A stretch of DNA of 64,000 nucleotides from Certhia americana (GCA_018697195.1 CM031858.1:133185715-133249714), one strand, 5' to 3'. Counted from the first letter of the stretch, positions 52,201 through 64,000 are shown. Notes: generated by a model not told the origin, from the letters alone. Made by a program: numbers and translations.

Positions 52201-55200
52201 CGGTGAGGAATGGAAAAGCAAACTGCAGTTTTGTTCCAAAACACCATCTCTGATGTCACCTGTAATAGATGTGGCTGGTCTGCCAAGGGGATGGCCTCTG
52301 CCAGAGGAACCTCAAAAGGATTTGGTGGAATGCAGCCAAGGAACGTCATCGAGTCTGACCGTCTGAAAAACGGATGGTTTTGGCCAGTCTCTGCTGGAAG
52401 GGTGTCATCATCTTTGTCGTTGAGTGTAGCACCTAAATATCAGAGATTTCAAATCAGTTTTCACAGTTGTAAAAGGAAAGGATATAAAACACCAAAAATT
52501 AATATCCTTCCCTTTTAGCTACCTGACGAGAGGAGAACCTCTGCAAATTTAATACTTCTACAGGATGCTTCTGCAAATGCTGTATCTTTATTAATTTGCT
52601 TAGTTTATCATTTTTATTCTTTTTACTATACCTAGCTTTACTGAACACTCCCACATTGTAGGTAGGAGTATACAGCCTACCATTTTCAGCACAGTTTCAT
52701 TAGTTCAAAAAAAATCAGTTTAACTATGATTCAAATTTTAATGCAGAATGGTAGGTAAGGGCAGAAATGCTGCAGTTCAGTAAGAAAGGAGATGAAAAGA
52801 TGGCCCTGAAATGAGAGGCAATGAAATAAGCATGGCAGAAGAAACTTGGTAAAGTAACAATGTTGAGAAAATCTTACTAAACCCCAACTTTACACATACA
52901 AGCAGCAAAATTTATTCAAAGTCTCAGTTAGCTAAAGGGAAAAAGCATTAAGAAAGTCTGGCATTTTTGTATGCTATGTCAGTTTTTGTATACTAACTTT
53001 GATTGGTATCATCATCATTTTCATGTTCTGAATCTTCGTTGTCAAGACCCAATTCCAAAAGCTCACGAGTTCTTAATAAAAAACACCAAAAACAACAACA
53101 AAAGAAAAAAAAAAGTCAATCATCTTGAAGAAACTATTAGGCAAAACATTTATATCTGTAGCATAATCAGGAAGTGCACTTAAGAGTTACACATAACAAA
53201 AACAAAACTAAAACTGAAGCACCATAGAGAACTTCTCATTACATCACTCACTACATCACTCACACAGTTACCCTTAGAGCCATCTGGCCACCCACCAGTT
53301 TTGATCCTAAAAGTTTCAGCTTTGGGCAGTGATGCTTGGTTTTAAACTCTATACAAATATAAAATATAAAATCCTAGGAACCCTGAATTACTGGAAGAAA
53401 TATGCAAGTGAATATTATTCCAAAATTTAAGGATAATCACATTGATGTAATTTCAGAAGGTAAGTCTGCAAGCTGCACACTAAAACACTTGATTTCACCA
53501 TATTATACTACTGTTCTGTCAAGAACTTTGATTAGTATTCATTTCTGGCAACTTATGCGTTGTGAAATGTGTTCTGAAACTAGATAAAGACTGATAAAAG
53601 TTCATTTCACTCAGACTACTCATGTTATCTAACAGAAGCAACTGTTTGAACCACTCTTAATTGAAAAGGTCTAGGCCTTCATAGTTTTAAAAGCATTTAA
53701 TGCAAATTTTGCAGTTCTTTAATGAACAGTTATTTAACAGATTTCAGTATATGATTTTTTGGGGGAAAAACAGCTTCTGGAAGTATGTTATTGCCTGGAA
53801 AAGGGTTAAAGCTGTGGCTATAACTACACAAGTCAAACAATACAAAAGCTGATTACTGTATTATGTCATTCTTACCTGTGAGGAAACTACTGTTAGTAAC
53901 ACCCCCTCTGATACACCTTTGAGGTCGTAACAAAGCTTACATTACCAAGGTAAGTAGAACATAGTACTGCAACTAAAGTAGCAGTCCAATATGTATCTAA
54001 AATATCAGTATCTCATAATTTACAGTTACTAAATTTGTAGAGAAAATGTGAAGTTAGGTTCCATCTGAAGCATTGAAAATCAGAAGCAGAAAGGGGCGAA
54101 GATCTGCATTTAACTGTTGACTAGGACTGCTTGGGTACATTACCTAAAAACCTAGTAAGAAATGAGAACAGATGGAGTAGACTACCAACATGTGGACATT
54201 TCTATTAGCATTAATTGGCATTTGAAATGAAAAAAATATAAAAAGAAATCTTAAAACATCTTAAAAATTAATAAATGCACCTTGTAAAATGCCACAGTTG
54301 AAACAGCAGTTTTTCAACTCAAGGATATTTTCAGCAATGAATTTCTCTACTGTGCTTTAAATATCAGGTGAGTCTCAAATGGACATAACCAAATGGAAAA
54401 CAAAACTGCACGGCTCATTAGACAATGACATGTCTCCAATGTCATCTCTAACATGTTTGACAGATATCTAAATAAGTTGTTATCATGTCAAATGCATGTC
54501 TTACATCATTAACTGGGAAATTGTCCTGAGTATGTCTTTTAGAGGCACTGCTAAGGAGCTAAAAATCCAACTCAGGTTCCAACAGTAAGAAAACACTTTA
54601 CAGCATATAAAGAAGTGAACAGGGTACTGCAACAGGCTTATCAAACACAGATACTATAAAAGGAATTTCTATAATGCTGTATAATGTATGTATGCTACCA
54701 CACACACTGGCACACATATATACAGATTAATGCATATATTTATGTAAGTTGCTGAAGAACAATACCAATGACTGAAACAAAAGGGCTTTCACCACTTTTA
54801 CTTAAGTTTTATTTCTAGGAGTCAACCTCAATACCTTTTCCTTTCCAGCTGAGGAGTATCCAACGTCGTCTGTTGATTCATTGCTTTAATCCAATAAATA
54901 AGGGCTTGAAAAACATACGCTACATGCTTTAGTGAGCAGACATCTAGAACAGGAAGAACATCTGAGTGCTCATCGTTGTGAGAACGCATCAAGGACAGTG
55001 CGTAGTTCAGGAAATCACCACGTGCTGACATCATTCCCTGACGGGCACTGAGTAAAGTAGCACGTCTAGTGAAGGAAAAGGATTGAATACAGAGACATCA
55101 GGCATCACAGAAGAACACGTGCCTGTGGGATCACATTTAAAGTGAAATGAACATGTACTAAATGAACCAGCCTAACCTTCTGTGACTAAAAGAATAAAGA

Positions 55201-58200
55201 CATCTTTGTGGATAAAAAAGCTGATGTTGCAAGAAGAAAGAAGCAGAAAATTGTTGACAGCCATAGTGGTGTCAACCCATGTAAAATGATGCTTATAGTG
55301 TCAGTCAATTAGATTAAGAAAAAGACTGCGACTTGCCTCATGGACAAAGTAGAACAACCCATCAAAAGATGTGTGGAGAAAGCAGAGCCACCAATCAAAT
55401 AATGCATGATTACGGTAAGAAGTAAATATAAACAATGTTCATTAGCACAATAAACAGCTTTTGTTTGAATTGTGCAAGAGTCCTTTTTTCTCTCCACACG
55501 TACTTTATTTATAACCCTTACATTTGAAATTTGGATGTAAAATCTCAATGAACTCCACAAAAAATAGTGATAACAATCTACAATTGTAGAACAAGCAGTT
55601 CAGATGCAGCACATTGTAAACAGTTAATGCTCAAAATGAATCTAGTATTTCAGAATAAACCAAAGAGCAGCAACACCACAGGAAGCCAACTTCAATCAAA
55701 AGAGTCACTACATTCCAGTGCTGCAAAATTAGATTCCTAAGATGTCTGTGAATAAGATTTGACTATAAAACTGGCAATTCATATTGCATGCAGTAATCAA
55801 GCTATTTTCATACCTTCTTCCCTCAAGTGTTCTCAAGCTGGCTTCCTCACGGGCTGTCATCCTTTCCCTTCTAGCTGAGTTCTGAGAAGCATGGAGAGGA
55901 TGATTTGGATGCCCAGGGTCACCAGCAGATGATAATGCTGAACCATAACGCAGCTGAGCTTCAGTAGAGTCCATGATACTGACCATCCAATTCCAAGTAG
56001 GAATAAGCTTTTCTTCTACGTAATTCTACAGAAAATGAGATTTAATTGATTTTGCAAACAACAGAACTAGATGATGAGAATGAAATCATCCTGAGTCCCT
56101 ACAAAGAGACTGTAAAACCATGCTCAAGAATTACTGGTAATTGGTTTCCAAAAGTTCTGTTGAGACTGCTGATCTACTGTGGTGGTGTACAGCTCTCAGC
56201 ATTTAACACTTTGATATCTATAAAGCATTCTCACCACCTCTTTCTCTTCTGGGCATCTCTTCTACTCCTCCCCTTATGACCACTCAGCATCTCCCACATG
56301 TGCACAACATGGTGATTTTAGATTAATTCCTGACTTTGTATTAGCTTTAACAGCCCTCATCCTGCTGTGGAATTCATCATTCAGATCTTTCACCATTCTT
56401 CATCCCTTGCAAATCACTGAGTGAAGACAGCAATGTTAAGACCTACACAGGGAACTATGTCTGCATACAAGTCCCACCTCCTGGTCCTTTGCTTCACCTA
56501 TTCCCACTATTGGCTCTGCAGCCTGCTTTTCTTGCCATCTGCTAAGTTCATTGTCCTGCTGGATTTTTTTAAAAATCCTGCTGGATTAATCCAACATTAG
56601 TCTGCTTTCTTCATTCCTCTGCATTCAAAAACATCCCTCACAATTCTAACGCACTGAACTAATAAAATGCCGTCTCAACCCCATTTCTGTGTCCAAAAGA
56701 AACCTCCACTGTTCAGCTTTCCTGTGCTAATGCAAACCTCTTACTGCATTAGTTGGACAGATCTCCTGTTCACTTTTCCCATTAGGAATCTCCTGAACAG
56801 CAAGCTATTTTAGCTTCCTCCATAATAAAACTACACTCTCCTATTTCTTTCCCTGTTTGTTTATCCCAGTGTTTGACCCCAGAATATCTTTCTAACCTTC
56901 CTCTCCCAAATCAGAAGTCTTTTCCTTCCATCACACCGTGAAAACAGAGCCATACAAATACCATGTGGCTCAATTACAAGTAAATATATTGTCAGCAAGT
57001 TCCCACATCTCAACACAGCACTACTAACCGAAAACAGCATTCCTTGATTTCCCCCACACAGCAGCTGTGTTATTCTGACAGCTGAATTCTGTATTAAATT
57101 CAATACATATAATTTTACCCTGTACACTATGCCCAGGTACAAATCGATACATACTTTCTGAACACTCTGGAGTCCCTCCTGCCTTGTCAGTCTCTAAAAA
57201 TAATGTCTATATATGAAGGGGAGGATGATTGTCTGATATGTATTTTCTCTACAGATGCATTTTACATAAACCTTCAAAAACAGACAGTCAAGAGCACTGT
57301 ATAAAAAATACGTTCGTAACATGGAAAGGATGACCCTGTCCCTGAAGGAAGGGACAGTGAACAGTACATTTACCTGTACAAATCTTTTATCTCATTTAAT
57401 TATTTGGCCCTTACTAACCTTCTTCTTATATAGACTCAACAATTCACGTCAAACAGAATATAGCAACAGATGTCTAGCAGAAATCCCTAGTCAATTCTTA
57501 TTAATTACATACCAGTCAGACATTGTTTAAACAAAATCCACTTAAGTTCCTTTTCTTGAAAGAATATATGTATATGAAATACTACCAATTTAATGAAATA
57601 AGTAACCATAGTTACTTTAGTCCACACTCTCTCAACATAAGAAGAGGCTGAGAATGTTGGGACACTTTAGACTGAAGAAACAAACTCAGGAGGATCTTAC
57701 CAGTGTGTGCAAATACCTGATGAAAAGGTACAAAGTATACAAAGCCAGACTCTTCTTAGCAATACCCAGTGAATGGACAAGTGGCAACAGGTGCAAACTG
57801 AAATACCTGTTAAATCCCTTTGAACTCAAGATAAATCCTCTTCCACCATGAGAGCTGTCAGACATTTAACAGGTTGTTCAGTGCAGCTGTAGAATCTCCA
57901 TCCCTGGAGATATTCAATACCTAACCAGACAGTCCTGAGCACCCTGTTCCTCTCGACCCTCAAAGAAATTAAGACTAGCCAATACACAGAGATCACATTC
58001 AATCTCAAAAATTCTAGTTTTACCTAAAAAAACCAGTTGTATTGAAATTATGTTTTTTCTACGAAGATTTCCATGTTCTTACCTGCAAGTTAACTGCATC
58101 TTGATAAGTCAGCTTCACTGCAGCTGGAATCTGGGAGTATACCAGGTGATTGTATTTGGGAATCAGACCCATCAGATCAGATATCTGCCTTATCACGATA

Positions 58201-61200
58201 CTGTATGCTCTTGCTAAGCTGCTTGCAGATGTTAAATAGCTGCTTGCATTGCTGGCTTCAAGGGCTGCAGCAGCTGCTGCTGCACTTGTACTGATGGTAC
58301 CACTCCGACGTAGGTTTGAGGGATCAATATAAATCAAGCCTGCTGAACTTGCTAAACATAAAAGAAGAGATGACATTAATGAATTCATTTAATCTTTGCT
58401 ATGTCATTTGTATATTGATTGATTTCATGAAGATTTAGAGAAATAAACTTGCGAATATTACTGACATTACAATTGTAACTAGCAAATAATTACTAACTAC
58501 AGTAAGCATACTCAGATCTTAACTGCAACAGATCTCCTTTTTTTAAATTCAAAACTAGAACTGGAATAGTCAAGGTAGGTCAGCAGTATGACAGAATTAA
58601 GATTTCCTCCTTAAGAGAATAAACTAAAGCAGAGGAGGAACAAAGCCAGAGCTAGCTATCATTCATGCATGCAATTCACTGAGACTTGCCTGCTGGGGTT
58701 GACGTACTAGAGGGAGCTGTGCTGGTAGTTCTCTGGTTTTGGGTATTCCGTACAGCCCATTGCATGGAACGGGGAGCCTGGGCAGCACCATTGGCATGGG
58801 AGCTATTTGTGGTTCGCTCCAGAGGCTCATCAAGCATGAAGGTCTCCTGCTCTATGTCATCACTCTGACTGCTGCTGCTATCAGAGTCACTGGAATCATT
58901 TGATTGAGAGTCATCTTCAGAAAAAAATGCTGGAACACTACTAGCTCCTGATGAGAAAAATAAGCAAAAACTGACAGCTCCACACCTGTGCATGTATATA
59001 TGCATCATGCCAGCACAGCAGACTTCTTTCATTAGAAACTACACCATACTAAAAAGATTCAAATACCACTATTGAAAATGACCAATAAATTATCCTTATG
59101 ACATACTGCTAATTCTTCACAGGTGTAATGAAAAACCAGTATGATTTCTTACACTTCAATATATAAATAAGGAGTAATTTTATTTTAAAATTCTTTACTG
59201 ATTCTACCCCTAGGAAAAGAATTCTAAAAATTATGTTTCCAAGTTGGATAGTAAGGCAGTTGCTCTCAAAAACCTGTACAATGAGCGCTCAGGTTTTGTG
59301 TATTGATTTAAATCATAAACCATTGTTTTAAACTTCTACATTTTTAAAAAAGTGAGAACATTTCATTTCACTATACAAGAGCACAAGGTAATTTCTAACA
59401 CATGCAGATGCTCTGTAAGAGCAAAAAATGTAGGTCACGTCTTAATGCACTTCCTTGTCCAAAAAGCCTGCCACAGTACCTTATTATTAGAGCAAAAATA
59501 AAATAGGAAATCTGGGGAAGGAGGAGGGTACTTACTCCCAGTATCTAAATTTAATCAGCTAGATTAGACCCAAAAAGATGTGGTGTACCTGCTTCTGATC
59601 CAGCAGTAGCTGCAGTGACAACACTTCTGCGCCCACTGGCATTGTCCTGGTTACTGTGGTTACTCTCACTGTCACTTTCTGTTTCAGCAGCAGCTAGCAA
59701 ATCCAACTCCATATCACTGCCTATACAAACAATGGACAAAACATGTCATATTTAGAACAGATCTTTCTTTTTTTAAAATTAAAATTTTAATTACTGTAGT
59801 GTCTCATGTAAGACAGAAACAAACCCCAGACACTCCTCCTATAGCAGAAGTTAACCGATATGCAGGGGGGTCATAAAAGCAGGGCAGACACCCAACAACA
59901 CCTGGAGCATGTTTTCTTATTTTCCAGCAATTAGCCACCCACTCTCACTCTGCACATGTACATTTACACAGTGAAAATAAAGGTTTTCAGGATTCAAAAT
60001 AAGCCAAAAGACTCCACAACTCTTCATACGCACATACTAGGACAATTTACCATATGCTGTTTCAACTAGTATTTAAGGAATAATTGAAAACTTAAAAAAA
60101 CCCTAATTAAATATACAGGTTCTATTCCAGTTTTAAGCCTAAGAATGAAATGTCTGAATACTCAGCAAATCAGTAAACAGATCTACTGTACTGTAAATGG
60201 ATTGACTGGAGACACAAAGAACAGTCAGAAAGAGAAGAAGATATTTTTTTTTTTTAAATCATAGCTTTGGGTCATCTAATCCCAAGCCGAGTAATAGAAG
60301 TCATAAGTCATATTAATTTTAAAAAATTTCATACAGGATTGATTAATTTTGTCGACAAAATACTGAACCATAGTTTAGTATTTCAGGATTAGTTTAAGAA
60401 CTAGCTTGCCAGGATTCAAATTGCTTTTGAGAACACATCTACCATTGTCGTGGTTTGACACTGGCCCAACCCTCAGAAACATTTTACAGTAGCAAATGCA
60501 AAGGTAAAATACATTGTTAACCAAGAATATAGCAACACCTGATACCTTTGGGAACTTAATATTTTCTCCTCAACCATAAAAATTTCACGACTTGTCTACT
60601 ACATGTTATCTCTGATTTTACAAATCTCCTTCAGTAAGGAGAGAACCCTTGGATTTTCTCTACTCATGCAATCTCCCAAATCATTATCACCAGTGACTTC
60701 AAAGATGCTTTTCTTTTTGATGCATAGTTTTCTCACTCAAGCAGTAAATGTGCAGGATGTACATTATACATACCATCCTCATCATGCTCATCATGCTGTC
60801 CTTCTGCTTCAGCATTTTCTTCACCATGTTCTTCCTGTTCATCGTGATGGTCTTCTTCACCAGCCACCCCTTCAACCACCTCAACCTGGAAAGAGACCAT
60901 AACATGCCAGACTATCTTCAATATCAGAGAATCTACATGTTTCCAAAAACAGAGTGTAAAGTTTGATTTAAAAAAACACAGAAAGATGACCTTAAAACTG
61001 AACTGATGCGAACAAAAAATGAACTTATAGCCACAGTAGTTGTACATGTACATAAACTGTACATAGCTGTACAGTTTATAGTGTTGTGGGGGAAAAAAAT
61101 CACAAACACAAATAAAACAGCTTTGGACATTTGATTTTAATGCTATAAGGACAAAACTGACTACAAAGCAGTAATTAGCTTCTAAATACTGAAGAGGTAT

Positions 61201-63686
61201 CATCTCCTGAAAACCCCTCTAGCTCTCTTACAGAACCTACATAATAGTTGCCATATGCTGAAAGACTTTAAAACTTTTCTAACAGGGAGAAGTAAAATAG
61301 AAAACAATAATTACAAAATTCTATTAAAAATGCATACAGCACTGTAAGAGTTTATTAAGTCTTACTTGACATCTTTTTCAAATCAGATGCATAGATTTCA
61401 GGTTCAGATGTTACAGCATGGGCTAATGCATTAGGTGTGCCATATTGAGAAGAAAAAAAAGAAGTATAAAAAAGAAAACTGACCTCTTCTACATCAGCTG
61501 AAACAATGTCATCTTGTTCTTCATCCCTGCCACGAACTGGTTGTGACTGGCTGATTCGTCTTTGCTGAGGATTCCTTATTATATAGGATGACTGAGATTG
61601 ACTAGAACTTTGAAGAAAAATACATAAAATTAAATCCTCAAAAAAAGTAGATTTTTTGGATATCACTTAATCGAAAGCTAACAAAACCTTCAAAATAAAA
61701 CCACCTTTAAGAAGTCTTCAAAAAGAACAGATAGTAAGCTTTAACAAATCTTACCTGCTAGACTGGTCAGATGATGGTCTGGGAGGCAGAGGCTCCACAG
61801 AAAAGAGTTCTTCACTTCCCTGCATGGCATCTATACTAGTGCTAGCAAGGGTAAAGGGTGCTGTAGGACGTGCAATTCCCATCCTGACTGGAATAATTAG
61901 AGATTCTGCTACATTGCACAACTCTTCAACAGCATAGGGCAATAATGCCTGGAATACACGTTTACATTTTCCAATTGGCTGTGGAATAAAATTGCTGGGG
62001 GAAAAATACAGAAAGATAAATGTCAAATACATCTTTTTTCCCAAAATCTTCATGGCAGTATTTATTGTCAAAAATTATTCCTTAAGATATACACACATTT
62101 GTGAGTATAGAAACAACATGCCCCTATTCAAGTCAGTGAAAAACATTTATCATTCAATAATTCAAGACTAAGACTCGGTATCTAAATCTACTACTGAAAA
62201 ACAACCATACACTGCAATTTTAATGTGTTTAAAAAACCTATTTCCAAAAACCCTAACACTATAAACAAATGGTTTGGTATGAACATATAAGTTTAACAAG
62301 CACTGCATTAGAAGCTACATGACATATCAGCAACTATTGTGCATCCTTCCACATCTGTCTACAGAGTAATTCAGATGTTGCTGCCTATTGTTGATTTTTA
62401 TCAACTCATTTGATAAGAAAAAAAAAGTAAATAATGGAAAAAAAAATCCCACAGTCCTCACACATCTTCACTACTTACTTTTTCTTTTTGGAGGAAGCCA
62501 TCTCCACACTAAGAATGACAAACACTCTTGCCACAGAACGCAGGAATCTCATTGTAACAGCAATAGCTTCTTCTCTTCGTCCTGGTGTATATTTGTTTTG
62601 TAATTCCTTTACCAGAGTACCCAGCAAAGTATCTAACAGCTGAAGAAAGAGGTCATTACAACTCATTAGTTGTGTGCAATTTTGAAGCATGAAACAAGAG
62701 AGATTAAAATTTAAAGGGAGATCACAGGCATAACAGTATAAATTCACAAACCCAAGATTAGCTTGAAGTTGCTTTCAAATTAGTTTCCAAGTACATGACC
62801 TGAGATACCTTATAATATCACATTATTCAGAAAACCCATGTAAAACATGTCTAAGAGTGCTTACCAAAATGTCTGCTGTACATTTGACAATAAGGCAGTG
62901 TGTAAAACAGTCCAAGCGAATAGTTCCACTCTGCTGATTAAGGTAAACTTGCTCTTCAGGCAGAAGATGACCTATCCTACTGCTTGCACTAAGACTTGGA
63001 AAAAAACAAAAAGAAAGGAAATAAATTTATGTAAGCCAGCAGGTGTCAAGTACCAGATCAAACTTTACATCAACAAGGTGTAGATACACACGGGTCTTTA
63101 TTTTCCTGGGAGCCAAACATGATCATGGACTTCAGTGCATTCCAGTCTTGTAAAACACGCTCAAGAGCTAACTGGGCAAAACGAGGAGGTTCTAAATCAT
63201 GATCAGGCATATCAGAATCTAGAAAGACAGAAAAAAAAAAAAAAAAAGGAAAAAAAAGCAAATATAAGGAAGAGGCAGTGAAATACGGAATTTGTCATTT
63301 ATTTCACTGGAACAGCTCTTACCTTCAGGATTTGCAGTTTTACGATTACGATCTTCCCTGATTCTAGGTGGTCTATACTGGCAGTGTTCTACAGTTTGCC
63401 TGGCAACTGTCTGTACTAAAAACAACAGCAGATGCTCTCCCCTGTAATGAAAAAATTGGTAGTGGAAATACAATATACCACATATATTTACAAATTCTTT
63501 TTTAAAATTCTGCCTTAGTCAATGCTAATATGAACTTGCCTGCTATTTGGCATGGTAACAAGATTTGTGGTGGTAAGCAGACGGTAAAGGAGATCAAGGC
63601 GAGCAGACTTTTGTCCAGCAATTAGTGTTTTACACTTGCACTTTTCCCAGCAATCACAGTAGGCTGTTGGGGATGTTCGTTTGAGC
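41152..63686 (-). CDS. UBR5: UBR5 (EDD/hHYD) HECT E3 ubiquitin ligase, 31 C-terminal exons
   Basis: UBR5 is a very large, mainly nuclear E3 ligase that recognises N-degrons through its UBR box and transfers ubiquitin through a C-terminal HECT Cys. Exons, 5' to 3': 63540-63686, 63323-63441, 63092-63218, 62865-62994, 62479-62639, 61755-61994, 61484-61607, 60774-60885, 59589-59720, 58690-58947, 58083-58351, 55814-56025, 54835-55065, 52998-53071, 52260-52432, 52047-52160, 51264-51484, 50504-50624, 50303-50401, 49791-50034, 49077-49188, 48407-48551, 47985-48115, 47052-47112, 46587-46762, 46147-46231, 45086-45241, 44575-44688, 43161-43305, 42480-42565, 41152-41364. Split codons match at every junction, and the summed length (4,732 bp) gives one frame of about 1,576 residues plus stop. 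That equals roughly residues 1,224 to 2,799 of the human protein. The N-terminal part, including the UBA domain and most of the UBR box, is off the right edge. Two introns use GC donors. Confidence 0.98.
46587..47112 (-). CDS. UBR5: UBR5 exons linking MLLE to HECT (two exons)
   Basis: 47052-47112 is a 61-bp exon encoding [20 protein letters not shown], and 46587-46762 encodes [20 protein letters not shown], then [20 protein letters not shown] and NCFRNIG. The second starts the HECT domain. The small exon is supported by CAAG|G acceptor, CAG|GTAATG donor and both split codons. Confidence 0.95.
47148..47825 (-). mobile_element. CR1 LINE 3' fragment in a UBR5 intron
   Basis: It begins with the reverse-complement CR1 end ('cacagaatgatggaatggtt', 'gggaccttgaagatcatcta') and continues with 'catccagcctggccttgaac', 'cttttccaagctgaacaacc' and 'acctgctggccatgctgttt'. 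It lies just 35 bp before the short exon at 47,052-47,112, close to its acceptor, and is in the same direction as UBR5. Confidence 0.93.
47985..48551 (-). CDS. UBR5: UBR5 MLLE (PABC) domain exons
   Basis: 48407-48551 encodes [20 protein letters not shown] to [14 protein letters not shown], and 47985-48115 encodes [20 protein letters not shown] to [17 protein letters not shown] is the signature of the MLLE fold, which binds PAM2 peptides and is shared with poly(A)-binding protein. In UBR5 it also contacts the HECT N-lobe (family knowledge). Confidence 0.97.
49077..49188 (-). CDS. UBR5: UBR5 exon with RE-repeat (charged linker)
   Basis: It encodes [23 protein letters not shown] with a run of alternating Arg/Glu, then [13 protein letters not shown]. 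This forms a highly charged, probably extended helix or linker between the preceding domain and MLLE. Split codons at both ends join in frame. Confidence 0.95.
49791..50034 (-). CDS. UBR5: UBR5 exon ([13 protein letters not shown] region)
   Basis: A 244-bp exon encoding [20 protein letters not shown], then [20 protein letters not shown] and [10 protein letters not shown]. The [18 protein letters not shown] block resembles the start of HECT-type folds, but it sits well before the catalytic domain. Donor ACAA|GTAAGT. Confidence 0.96.
50303..52432 (-). CDS. UBR5: UBR5 exons upstream of the RE-rich region (five exons)
   Basis: 52260-52432 ([20 protein letters not shown] to DQPHLLQ), 52047-52160 ([20 protein letters not shown]), 51264-51484 ([20 protein letters not shown]), 50504-50624 ([20 protein letters not shown]) and 50303-50401 ([20 protein letters not shown]). 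The [20 protein letters not shown] block is almost invariant in the family. Its exact role is not clear from sequence. Confidence 0.96.
52998..53071 (-). CDS. UBR5: UBR5 small acidic exon (74 bp)
   Basis: It encodes [20 protein letters not shown] and DTNQ, with one-base split codons at both ends. The donor is A|GTTAGT and the split codon rebuilds Ser. The exon is only recognisable through splice sites and frame. Confidence 0.93.
54835..58351 (-). CDS. UBR5: UBR5 central exons (three exons)
   Basis: 58083-58351 encodes [20 protein letters not shown], an eight-Ala run, then [20 protein letters not shown]. 55814-56025 encodes [20 protein letters not shown] to [10 protein letters not shown]. 54835-55065 encodes [20 protein letters not shown] to [10 protein letters not shown]. 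Phases join exactly, including an Arg codon split AG|A at each of the last two borders. Confidence 0.96.
57636..57965 (+). mobile_element. CR1 LINE fragment in UBR5 intron
   Basis: CR1 sense text: 'agactgaagaaacaaactca', 'gtgtgcaaatacctgatgaa', 'gccagactcttcttagcaat' and 'atctccatccctggagatat'. It lacks the terminal octamers and its translation is broken. It is antisense to UBR5 and sits about 120 bp from the exon at 58,083. Confidence 0.85.
58690..60885 (-). CDS. UBR5: UBR5 exons: acidic and Ser/Asp tracts (three exons)
   Basis: 60774-60885 is strongly acidic and His-rich ([20 protein letters not shown] to HDEHDED). 59589-59720 encodes [20 protein letters not shown]. 58690-58947 encodes [20 protein letters not shown] and on to [12 protein letters not shown]. 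These are disordered linkers, rich in possible phosphorylation sites. The last exon ends GCAG|GCAAGT, a second GC donor; the joined codon is Ala (G plus CA). Confidence 0.96.
61484..61994 (-). CDS. UBR5: UBR5 exons: KKK linker to Ser/Gln-rich region (two exons)
   Basis: 61755-61994 encodes [20 protein letters not shown] to [11 protein letters not shown], and 61484-61607 encodes [20 protein letters not shown] to IVSADVEE. The second begins a low-complexity, likely disordered stretch. Donor of the second is GAG|GTCAGT. Confidence 0.96.
62479..63441 (-). CDS. UBR5: UBR5 exons after the UBR box (four exons)
   Basis: Exons 63323-63441 ([20 protein letters not shown]), 63092-63218 ([20 protein letters not shown]), 62865-62994 ([20 protein letters not shown]) and 62479-62639 ([20 protein letters not shown]). 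Hydrophobic heptad-like patterns suggest a helical scaffold. The donor of 63092-63218 is CC|GTGTGT, weak but confirmed by the codon it splits (Pro). No enzymatic motif is seen. Confidence 0.96.
63540..63686 (-). CDS. UBR5: UBR5 exon: C-terminal part of the UBR box
   Basis: It encodes [19 protein letters not shown] followed by [20 protein letters not shown]. The Cys-rich CDCWEKCKC stretch is the zinc-binding end of the UBR box, which holds type-1 N-degrons (basic N-termini). The acceptor is CTGTAG. The 3' border is AGCAG|GCAAGT, a GC donor with no in-frame GT alternative at the junction. Confidence 0.96.
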
Positions 63687-64000
63687 CTACAGGAAATAGA
63701 AAAGGTGAACTGCAACACTGTTCAGTAACATACCAAATCTTTCCTACACAAGCTGAGGGTGTTAGCACACACACTTAGACTCCTTCCAGAGTTTTTTGTT
63801 TCTGACAGTAGCAAAATACCAAAACCTATCTTAAAAAAGAGAAATACAGATTTTATACATGGCAGCACTTTATGTTTGTCATCCATGTTTCCTACACTCA
63901 AGAGGGCAGTTTCACTACAGAGGTTTTCATACTGTCTTAGTAAAACCCATCTGAGATCATTTGTGCTTCCCTAAGACAGCCTTCATCCAAGAAAGTGAAG

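Larger units (their letters stand above)
41365..63322 (-). other. UBR5: UBR5 introns, mostly featureless
   Basis: Introns longer than 300 bp include 41365-42479, 42566-43160, 43306-44574, 45242-46146, 47113-47984, 50625-51263, 53072-54834, 56026-58082, 58948-59588 and 59721-60773. Apart from the two CR1 pieces listed, I saw no transposon, tRNA, snoRNA pair of boxes or extra exon. Short homopolymers (T at 44,530, A at 63,230) and AT runs are present. Confidence 0.6.

Noticed and set aside
60447..60490. 'tgtcgtggtttgacactggc', like the start of an avian LTR
   Set aside because: Only about 30-40 bases resemble an LTR start and no matching end was found, so it is too short to annotate.

Overview
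The window comes from a bird nuclear genome. The evidence is several CR1 LINE fragments with the usual avian 3' end, avian ERV long terminal repeats, and two vertebrate genes with GT-AG introns and strongly conserved coding exons. The LTR types suggest a passerine; that is an inference and was not tested.

Layout. Positions 1-10,040 are intergenic, with a pentanucleotide microsatellite interrupted by a 10-N gap, two CR1 pieces and a decayed RTE-type reverse transcriptase frame. Positions 10,045-25,890 hold RRM2B (p53R2, small subunit of ribonucleotide reductase) on the minus strand. Eight coding exons give 333 residues, and all iron ligands and the radical tyrosine are present. Its introns carry CR1 copies and three LTRs. 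Positions 25,891-36,784 hold RRM2B intron 1 and the CpG-island promoter with exon 1. This stretch appears twice: 27,064-31,842 and 31,943-36,784 are the same sequence in direct orientation, each running flush to a 100-N gap and differing mainly by small indels. The best explanation is two contig ends that overlap and were not merged, so the second CpG island is probably not a second promoter. Positions 36,785-40,200 are intergenic, with a 19-base G run and an AT-rich microsatellite. Positions 40,205-63,686 hold the 3' part of UBR5 (a HECT E3 ubiquitin ligase of the N-degron pathway) on the minus strand. Thirty-one exons were traced. Their frame closes exactly, giving about 1,576 residues from the end of the UBR box through the MLLE and HECT domains to the stop. 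The rest of UBR5 lies beyond the right edge.

RRM2B and UBR5 lie head to tail on one strand, as in human 8q22.3. They are separate transcription units: RRM2B supplies dNTPs for repair and mitochondrial DNA, and UBR5 is a ubiquitin ligase in protein quality control and the DNA-damage response. No operon-like or novel system is visible. The most notable observations are the false-looking duplication of the RRM2B promoter, two GC-AG introns in UBR5, an LTR nested in a CR1, and the RTE relic. Exon borders were set by eye from splice sites and reading-frame continuity.
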